Both the position numbers and the translations under genes were made by a program. The notes below the pieces were generated by a model. That model did no database searches and had not been told where the DNA came from. It saw nothing but the letters and a program-made list of their open reading frames with translations. Below, in pieces: positions 5,371-10,563 of a stretch of DNA of 10,563 nt. The stretch is taken from NCBI GenBank assembly GCA_029776735.1, contig JAKOUL010000136.1, positions 1 through 10,563 on the forward strand, given 5' to 3'. The first letter of the stretch is position 1. Each line of letters opens with the position of its first letter. The DNA comes from Dictyoglomota bacterium. GTDB lineage: Bacteria; Dictyoglomota; Dictyoglomia; Dictyoglomales; Dictyoglomaceae.

Positions 5371-7093
5371 GATATATCACTCCTCTTTCAGGATCTATGG
5401 TTATGATCTCTCCTTGAGTTAATTTATCCTGCATGCCTTTTGCTCCTACTATTATACTGAGTCCTTTACTTCTCCATGGTATAAGAGATGGAGGAAGCTT
5501 TTCATCTTCTATAATTAATCCTTGGAGCTTATCAAGAAGAGGTTCCAATTCTGGGTTAAAAGAAGGTATTAGAAGAATATCGCCTTCATTTACTTTACTT
5601 ATAGCCTCTTTTACATCTTTAGCAATAGTTGCTTTTGCAGTTTTTGGTTCTCCACCAAGCCCATGTCCTTTTCCTACCATATCGCTAACTATATGTACTT
5701 TTATAAGATTAGTCATACCTGATATTCCCATAGGAATTCCAGCGGTTATGACTACTACATCTCCTCTCTTCACATATTCCCTTTGAAGAAGTAATCTTGT
5801 AGATTTATCAAACATTTCATCTGTAGTATAAAAAACCTCTGTGAGAAGAGGAACTACTCCCCAACTTAGATTCAGTCTTCTTCTTATTTCAGGAAAAGGG
5901 GTAAGGGCAAATATAGTAGAAGAAGGTCTATATTTTGAGGTCTGTCTTGCAGTGAAGCCACTATGGGTTGCTGTAATAATAGCTGAAGCTTTTATCTCTT
6001 TTGCAATTTGGCAGGTAGAAAAAGTAATGGCTTGAGTAATATTTTCTTTACAGTCTGATTCTTTCAAAAATTCTTCAAAGGGAAATTCTTCTTCTACTTT
6101 TCTTGCAATTTTGTCCATCATCTTTACGCTTTCTATGGGATATTTTCCTGCAGCAGTCTCATTGGAAAGCATAACTGCATCGGTGCCATCAAGTATAGCA
6201 TTTGCCACATCACTCACTTCTGCCCGAGTAGGAGTAGGATTATCTACCATAGAAATAAGCATTTGAGTAGCAGTAATTACAGGTTTACCTGATATTCTTG
6301 TCTCTTTTATAATCTTTTTCTGAATGAGAGGGACTTCCTCATTGGACATTTCAACAGCAAGATCGCCTCTTGCTACCATAATACCATCTGCTACTTCAAG
6401 GATCTCTTTGAAGTTATTTACGGCTTCTCTCTTCTCAATTTTTGCAATAACAGGAATTCTCGCATCATGAAGTTCTAAAAATTCTTTTAGCTCTAAGATA
6501 TCAGAAGCCCTTTGTATAAAAGATAAGGCAATAAAATCTACTCCCCTCTCAATTCCAAAAAGTACATCTTTTTTATCTTTTTCAGTGAGTGGAGATACTT
6601 TCAAAGTAGAATCTGGGAAGTTTACTCCTTTATGGTTTGAAAGATAGCCCCCATGAATAATGCTACATATTAATTTATCATCCTTTTTATCAATAGCTTT
6701 AAGTTCAATGGCTCCATCATCAATAAGAATTCTTTCTCCTACATTAATATTCTGTAGAAGGTAAGGGTAATTTATATAGAGAAGCTTTTCATTTCCAAGA
6801 GTTTCCTTAGAGGTAATAGCTATATTTTCGCCATCTTTGAGATAGATTTTGTTATTTTCTACTTCTCCAACTCTGATTTTAGGACCTTGAAGATCTTGAA
6901 TGATAGCAATAGGCTTATCTAATTCTTCAGAGAGTTTTCTTATTAATCTTATTTTTTCTCCATGTTCATTATAATCTCCATGGGAGAAATTGAGCCTTGC
7001 TGCATCCATTCCTGCAATAATTAAATCTCTGAGCATATCTTCACTTTCACTAACAGGACCTATGGTACATACTATTTTTGTCTTTCTAAACAA
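5348..7093 (-). CDS. pyk: Pyruvate kinase with extra C-terminal domain
   Basis: A 581-residue pyruvate kinase, converting phosphoenolpyruvate and ADP to pyruvate and ATP. Visible parts are KTKIVCTIGP (4-13), ARLNFSHG (32-39, with Arg33 and Asn35 at the active site), DLQGPKIRVG (67-76), B domain to about 165, IPVIAKIEK (213-221; catalytic Lys218, metal ligand Glu220), VARGDLAVE (240-248; Asp244) and VITATQML (272-279; Thr276). The core ends near 470. A C-terminal extension (about 471-581) resembles the PEP-utiliser-like domain of Bacillus/Geobacillus enzymes, but the usual TSHAA segment is replaced by LPPSLIPW, so the histidine is lost. The start is TTG at 7093 behind AAGGAAGGAG at 6 nt. It has its own promoter, and the stop overlaps the following divisome gene. 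Allosteric properties cannot be read from the sequence. Confidence 0.97.
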   Translation of the reverse strand: MFRKTKIVCTIGPVSESEDMLRDLIIAGMDAARLNFSHGDYNEHGEKIRLIRKLSEELDKPIAIIQDLQGPKIRVGEVENNKIYLKDGENIAITSKETLGNEKLLYINYPYLLQNINVGERILIDDGAIELKAIDKKDDKLICSIIHGGYLSNHKGVNFPDSTLKVSPLTEKDKKDVLFGIERGVDFIALSFIQRASDILELKEFLELHDARIPVIAKIEKREAVNNFKEILEVADGIMVARGDLAVEMSNEEVPLIQKKIIKETRISGKPVITATQMLISMVDNPTPTRAEVSDVANAILDGTDAVMLSNETAAGKYPIESVKMMDKIARKVEEEFPFEEFLKESDCKENITQAITFSTCQIAKEIKASAIITATHSGFTARQTSKYRPSSTIFALTPFPEIRRRLNLSWGVVPLLTEVFYTTDEMFDKSTRLLLQREYVKRGDVVVITAGIPMGISGMTNLIKVHIVSDMVGKGHGLGGEPKTAKATIAKDVKEAISKVNEGDILLIPSFNPELEPLLDKLQGLIIEDEKLPPSLIPWRSKGLSIIVGAKGMQDKLTQGEIITIDPERGVIYRGVARTT

Positions 7094-7129
7094 ATTTTTC
7101 TCCTTCCTTGAATTGTTTCATTACGCCAT
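7086..7129 (-). other. Two mini-ORFs in the pyk leader (possible leader peptides)
   Basis: The leader contains ATG GCG TAA (7129-7121), whose stop overlaps a second ATG in the form TAATG. The second frame encodes MKQFKEGEKFV and stops with TAG at 7088-7086, 8 nt inside pyk. AAAGGGGG lies just upstream (spacing 3 nt to the first ATG, 11 nt to the second). The pyk ribosome site lies within the second mini-ORF, so its translation could affect pyk initiation. Evidence is positional only. Confidence 0.25.
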
Positions 7130-7160
7130 ATTCCCCCTTTTAAATCTTAACCATTATTTT

Positions 7161-7188
7161 ATCATAAAATTTTAAAGGATTAGCTCAA
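7161..7188 (-). promoter_or_regulatory. Promoter of the pyk-divisome unit
   Basis: On the minus strand, TTGAGC (7188-7183, 4/6) and TATGAT (7166-7161, 5/6) are 16 nt apart. The -35 lies in the last codons of the DUF401 gene. Transcription would start near 7154, giving a leader of about 60 nt. No terminator hairpin is seen between the DUF401 stop and pyk, so read-through from the transporter genes may add to expression. Confidence 0.55.
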
Positions 7189-8457
7189 AAAGAATTTAAG
7201 AAAGAGAAATATTGCAAATACAACACCGCTTTTTATTACATAAGAATAAAGTTTGTTCCAATCTGCCTTGTAATATTCTTTTGTGAGAATTAAGCAAAGA
7301 TGCATAGGAGACATAAGTACTCCGAAATAACTACTAATAAACCCAAATATAATATATTTTAATGGATTTTGGTAAGGGATCATTTTAAGAAGTATTGGGA
7401 AAGATATTCCCACAGAAGCCTGAGTTACTCCAGTAAGAAGTCCTGTTATAAAGGGCAATATAAAGAAAGGTATGAAGTTAGGTATATTAGAGTAATTTAG
7501 GAGGTAAGATATATCAGATACTGCTCCAGTAACCTCTAACATTCTTTTAAAGATCATAACAGCGATGATGAGAAGTACGTTTTCAGGCTTTAAAGCGTCT
7601 TTCAGGGTATTTTTAATATCCTGAGGGTTATATCTGAATATTAAAAATAGTGCCAAGATTAGTCCTAAAAGTACATAGAGAAGATCTATATGAAAAATTA
7701 GAGTTATTAATAAAAGTGCAAGTATAGGTGAAAAGGATATTAAGAAAGTCTTTAATGGATTTTTGATTTCTTCTGAAGGAGCCTCATTTGTATTTGGATT
7801 TTCTTCTATGGGAGTTTCATTTGTGTCCGGAGCTTCTTCTGAAATTTCTTCTGGAGCTTTTTCTGAGAGATCTAATTTATAAAAGGCAAAAAATAGTCCT
7901 ATAGCAAGAACAAGAAGTCCATAAGGGAGAGCTTCTCTTACTAAGATAGGAAGATCTGTTGCACTCAAAACAGAGACAAGTAAAATTCCTGGATAAATAG
8001 GAAGAAATGGTTCCCAGACATGTCTAAACCAGTAATTTATATAGCTTTTTCTTTCTGGATCAAGATTTGTATCTTTACCTGCTTCTTCTAAAAGAGGTGC
8101 AGAAAATAGAGCTCCTCCCACCGATGGTAGAAGCCCCATAATCATAGGCATAGAGATAAGAAGGAGTCTTTTTTCTTTAATAAGGGATTTAATAGAAAAT
8201 ATCATGTTTTTTAAAAGATCTTTATTCCTTAAGATATTCTCAACTACTGCAATTAAGTATAATATTAATGCTAATTTGATAGTGTCCCATGCTATAGCTC
8301 CTTCAAAAACTCCCTTTAATATATCGGAAAAAGGAAGTCCAAAACTTAGTCCCATAATAATACTTCCACCTAAGAGTGCCCATACTAATGGAAACTTTTT
8401 ACTAATGAGGACTACTATGATGCCAAAGATTATACTTACCTTTAGTAAAGCAATCAT
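7180..8457 (-). CDS. DUF401 (COG1906) integral membrane permease-like protein
   Basis: A 425-residue polytopic membrane protein with about ten hydrophobic segments, of the DUF401 family related to ion/anion transporters. It shows two inverted-repeat-type halves. The first has LLPSVGGALFSAPLLEEAG (109-127) and RHVWEPFLPIYPG (145-157). The second has TGLLTGVTQASVGISFPIL (338-356) and MSPMHLCLILTKEYY (382-396). Between the halves lies an acidic Pro/Asn/Thr/Glu loop (about 197-234) coded by a tandem repeat. I chose ATG at 8457: GGAGGT lies 7 nt upstream and the start overlaps the AEC stop as ATGA. A TTG 18 nt further upstream would place that ribosome site inside the gene. The substrate is unknown; an organic acid is plausible given the AEC neighbour but is inference. 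Confidence 0.85.
   Translation of the reverse strand: MIALLKVSIIFGIIVVLISKKFPLVWALLGGSIIMGLSFGLPFSDILKGVFEGAIAWDTIKLALILYLIAVVENILRNKDLLKNMIFSIKSLIKEKRLLLISMPMIMGLLPSVGGALFSAPLLEEAGKDTNLDPERKSYINYWFRHVWEPFLPIYPGILLVSVLSATDLPILVREALPYGLLVLAIGLFFAFYKLDLSEKAPEEISEEAPDTNETPIEENPNTNEAPSEEIKNPLKTFLISFSPILALLLITLIFHIDLLYVLLGLILALFLIFRYNPQDIKNTLKDALKPENVLLIIAVMIFKRMLEVTGAVSDISYLLNYSNIPNFIPFFILPFITGLLTGVTQASVGISFPILLKMIPYQNPLKYIIFGFISSYFGVLMSPMHLCLILTKEYYKADWNKLYSYVIKSGVVFAIFLFLKFFLS
7768..7857 (-). repeat. 33-bp imperfect tandem repeat within the DUF401 gene
   Basis: Two full 33-bp units (7768-7800 and 7801-7833) and a partial third (7834-7857) begin with TTCTTCT on the plus strand. In protein they give 11-residue units, EEAPDTNETPI and EENPNTNEAPS, then a further EE, preceded by related EKAP/EEIS pieces. 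Being a multiple of three, copy number can change without a frameshift. Confidence 0.8.
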
Positions 8458-9356
8458 TTTATTACCTCCATCCAAAGATTTAATGTAATTAGAGATAGAA
8501 GAGTGGAATAAGTTATTACGTGGGAAGAGAATGGATAATCCAGTTTGAACTGGATAGCAAGTACTAAAGCAGTAAGCATGGAAGGCATAGCAGACTCTAA
8601 GATTGTTACATTAAAAGGAACTCCAGAAAGATTAAACAAATTGGAAAGTAGAAGGGCAAATAAAGGAAAAGCCAAAAGCTTTAAAATAACCCCAATACTT
8701 ACTGGAAGATAAGTCTCTTTACTTTCTGGCTTTTCCAAAGATAATCCTAAAAGAAACATCATAAGAGGAGTAGTAGCTCTTCCCAATAGGGAGAAGCTTT
8801 CTAATAGGAAATCAGGAATTTTTATAGGTTGTAAAACAAGACCTGCTATCAATCCCCAGAGGGGTGGATTTAATAGTATTTTTTTAAGCGAATTTTCAAA
8901 TCCAAGTTCCTTTTGAGATGTAAAAAGATTAATAACTAAAATGCCTATAGTATAGACAAATATAATCATTCCTAACTGGTCATAAATAATTGCAAGGCTA
9001 AGTCCCTCACTTCCATATAATCTTTCCATAATAGGATATCCTAAAAAGGTTACATTTCCTCCTATAGTGACTAAAAATAGACTTGCAATGGTTTCTCTTT
9101 TTAGCTTTAATAGTACGCCAATAATTATAGAGATTGCTCCCACAATAAAACTTGTAATCCATTCTACCATTGCAACCTTTAAAAATGCTCCTTGGGGAGG
9201 ATTTGAGTAGATGGAGAAGAATACTAAAGCAGGAAGAGAAAAATTATAAACAAATCTTGAAAAAATTTCTGTATCTTTTTGTTTGAAAATTTGGAATTTT
9301 TTTGAAAGAAAGCCTAAAAAACTAATTATTATTAATGTAATTAAGGTTTTTATCAT
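8454..9356 (-). CDS. AEC-family (auxin efflux carrier / malate permease type) transporter
   Basis: A 300-residue membrane protein with about ten transmembrane helices, the normal size for the AEC (PF03547) family of secondary carriers for organic acids and similar anions. RFVYNFSLPALVFFSI (34-49) is the family's first-repeat signature. NVTFLGYPI (101-109) and ESAMPSMLTALVLA (254-267) are the broken-helix motifs of the two five-helix repeats. The ATG at 9356 follows GGAGGA (9373-9368) at 11 nt, slightly long. It overlaps the MFS gene by 35 nt and the DUF401 gene by 4 nt, so the three are surely cotranscribed and probably translationally coupled. Bacterial members move malate, malonate or other acids; nothing here fixes the substrate. 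Despite the family name, plant hormone transport is not implied. Confidence 0.9.
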   Translation of the reverse strand: MIKTLITLIIISFLGFLSKKFQIFKQKDTEIFSRFVYNFSLPALVFFSIYSNPPQGAFLKVAMVEWITSFIVGAISIIIGVLLKLKRETIASLFLVTIGGNVTFLGYPIMERLYGSEGLSLAIIYDQLGMIIFVYTIGILVINLFTSQKELGFENSLKKILLNPPLWGLIAGLVLQPIKIPDFLLESFSLLGRATTPLMMFLLGLSLEKPESKETYLPVSIGVILKLLAFPLFALLLSNLFNLSGVPFNVTILESAMPSMLTALVLAIQFKLDYPFSSHVITYSTLLSLITLNLWMEVIK

Positions 9357-10563
9357 TTCTTCTTGGATCCTCCACTTTTATTATAAAGTATATAAAGCTA
9401 AATATACTTATAATGAATAATAAAGAAAAGAGAAAAATATAACCTTTCAGGTCTGCAATTTTTCCTGCAAGAAGTGGAAATGCAAAGGAGAAAGGTGAAG
9501 AAATAAAGTTTAAAACTCCAATGTAGAGTTCTTTTTTATTATTTGGGGCAAGATCAAGTATTATAGCAAAATCTCCTACTGCAAAGGCACCATTGATGAA
9601 TCCAAGAAGGATAAAACTTAAGTAAATACAAGTAACAGAATTGCCAAAAATGAGAAGGATCAAATCTATAACAACAAATAATCTACCAAGAGCTAATGTT
9701 ATCTTATGTCCTAATTTGTCTCCTAAGGGACCATATATAAAAGAAGAGAGACCTTGAGAAGCAAGAAGGATGGCTGTAAAGTCTGCTACTACTTTATCAG
9801 AAACAGAGAAATTATTTAGTGCAAATACCGTTACAAAATTTGCGAAACACATAGAGAAGGTATTTACTATCCTTGAAAATATATAGCTTTTAAAGTTTTT
9901 ATCTATAAAAACTTCCTTTATTCCCTTTAGATATTCCCGTAAAGGAATATCTTTTCCTGGATCCTCATTGGGTTCTTCCTTGGTCATAGCCAAAAATGCA
10001 AAGGATATCATTAAGGCTATACTTGCACATAAGAAGGAATAGCCAAAATTATGAGGGAATGGGTATTTGGAAAGAAAATACCTGGCGAGAGCAGCTCCTC
10101 CAATTCCTATTATAGCTCCAAATCCACTTCCAAAGGCAAAGAAAGTGCCTCTTTTCTCAGGACGAATGACTTTGCTTATCATGGTCATCCATGGGGGACC
10201 TAAAAATCCTGCAGAGAATGTAGCAATTCCAAGCATTAATAAGGAAAGATAAAGAGCAAGTTTAGGGCTTTGAGACGCTATAAAGAAAGATATTAAAGCC
10301 AAAAAGAAATAAGGAAGTCTTTCTCCAAGGGTAACTTTTAATACAAGATCTAATTTCTTTTTATACTTCTCTGAATATTTTGCTCCAAGAATAGCAGGTA
10401 TTGCCCAACCTAAGTTTGATATAGCAGGTATGAGCCCTATCTCTAAATTTCCAGCTCCTAAATGTTTAGCAAAAAGAGGTAAAAGAGTAAGGACTGAACC
10501 AAAGGTCATTCCTAAATTGAAAAATGCCATATCTATACTATCTACTATAAAATTTCGTCTATA
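9322..10563 (-). CDS. Major facilitator superfamily permease, 5' end outside window
   Basis: At least 413 residues with about twelve hydrophobic segments. The frame stays open to the window edge: 11 further codons (YRRNFIVDSID) precede the first ATG at 10530. An RNFxxxxxD stretch just before the first helix is typical of the start of this MFS group, so the true start is probably upstream of 10563. No ribosome site is seen before the internal ATG. GPPWMTMISKVIRPEKRG (about 122-139) matches a loop common in MFS permeases of unknown substrate. GPLGDKLGHK (about 278-287) is the motif-A loop of the second half. The central loop is about 190-225. The C-terminus KVEDPRRNDKN overlaps the AEC gene by 35 nt. 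It is the first visible gene of the transporter operon. The substrate (a sugar, an acid or a drug) cannot be told. Confidence 0.88.
   Translation of the reverse strand, partial: YRRNFIVDSIDMAFFNLGMTFGSVLTLLPLFAKHLGAGNLEIGLIPAISNLGWAIPAILGAKYSEKYKKKLDLVLKVTLGERLPYFFLALISFFIASQSPKLALYLSLLMLGIATFSAGFLGPPWMTMISKVIRPEKRGTFFAFGSGFGAIIGIGGAALARYFLSKYPFPHNFGYSFLCASIALMISFAFLAMTKEEPNEDPGKDIPLREYLKGIKEVFIDKNFKSYIFSRIVNTFSMCFANFVTVFALNNFSVSDKVVADFTAILLASQGLSSFIYGPLGDKLGHKITLALGRLFVVIDLILLIFGNSVTCIYLSFILLGFINGAFAVGDFAIILDLAPNNKKELYIGVLNFISSPFSFAFPLLAGKIADLKGYIFLFSLLFIISIFSFIYFIIKVEDPRRNDKNLNYINNN

Noticed and set aside
5433..5786. Open plus-strand frame of 117 codons opposite pyk
   Set aside because: It lies wholly antisense to a certain gene, has low-complexity Ser/Pro/Ile composition and no recognisable motif; it is a shadow frame.
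8457..8475. A longer DUF401 protein starting from TTG at 8475
   Set aside because: The strong GGAGGT site at 8469-8464 would then be inside the gene; ATG at 8457 has ideal spacing and an ATGA overlap with the AEC stop.
10528..10530. ATG at 10530 as the true start of the MFS gene
   Set aside because: No ribosome site precedes it, the frame stays open to the window edge, and the upstream residues RRNFIVDSID look like the family's N-terminus, so the gene is treated as cut by the window.
1..10563. CRISPR array, insertion sequence, prophage or toxin-antitoxin/defence system
   Set aside because: No spaced direct repeats, transposase, integrase, terminal inverted repeats or defence-type domains were seen; the tRNA has no adjacent attachment-site duplication in the window.

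Overview
The window is AT-rich bacterial chromosome, very probably from a thermophilic anaerobe close to Dictyoglomus. This placement is an inference from several signs: a tRNA that is about 64% G+C inside AT-rich DNA, a beta-glycosidase with the residue spacing of the Thermotoga GH1 enzyme, frequent TTG/GTG starts, and closely packed genes. No sequence search was possible, so the genus is not proven.

Left part (1-3.7 kb): a sugar-degradation region. It holds the 3' end of a GH2 beta-mannosidase (+), a GH130 mannoside phosphorylase (-) facing it across a shared hairpin, a tRNA-Asn (-) with a consensus promoter, and a complete GH1 beta-glycosidase (+). Together they suggest intracellular breakdown of beta-manno- and gluco-oligosaccharides: hydrolysis by GH2/GH1 and phosphorolysis by GH130, which saves one ATP per bond.

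Middle (3.6-7.2 kb), all minus strand. Reading with transcription: pyruvate kinase, then an FtsB/DivIC-type divisome protein overlapping it by 23 nt, then an unlisted 35-codon strongly basic small protein, then a radical SAM protein of the putative DNA modification/repair type. That last protein ends in a sequence matching the beta-sliding-clamp binding consensus. The two latter genes each sit behind an extended -10 element with the same 12 bases.

Right part (7.2-10.56 kb), all minus strand: three membrane transporters in one overlapping run. An MFS permease, whose start lies beyond the window edge, is followed by an AEC-family carrier (35 nt overlap) and a DUF401 (COG1906) permease (4 nt ATGA overlap). 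The DUF401 protein has an acidic loop built from a 33-bp tandem repeat. A promoter for pyk lies across the 3' end of the DUF401 gene.

No CRISPR array, insertion sequence, phage gene or obvious defence system is visible. The most interesting points are the clamp-motif radical SAM protein, the basic small ORF, the pyk-divisome overlap, and a pyruvate kinase whose extra C-terminal domain has lost its histidine motif.
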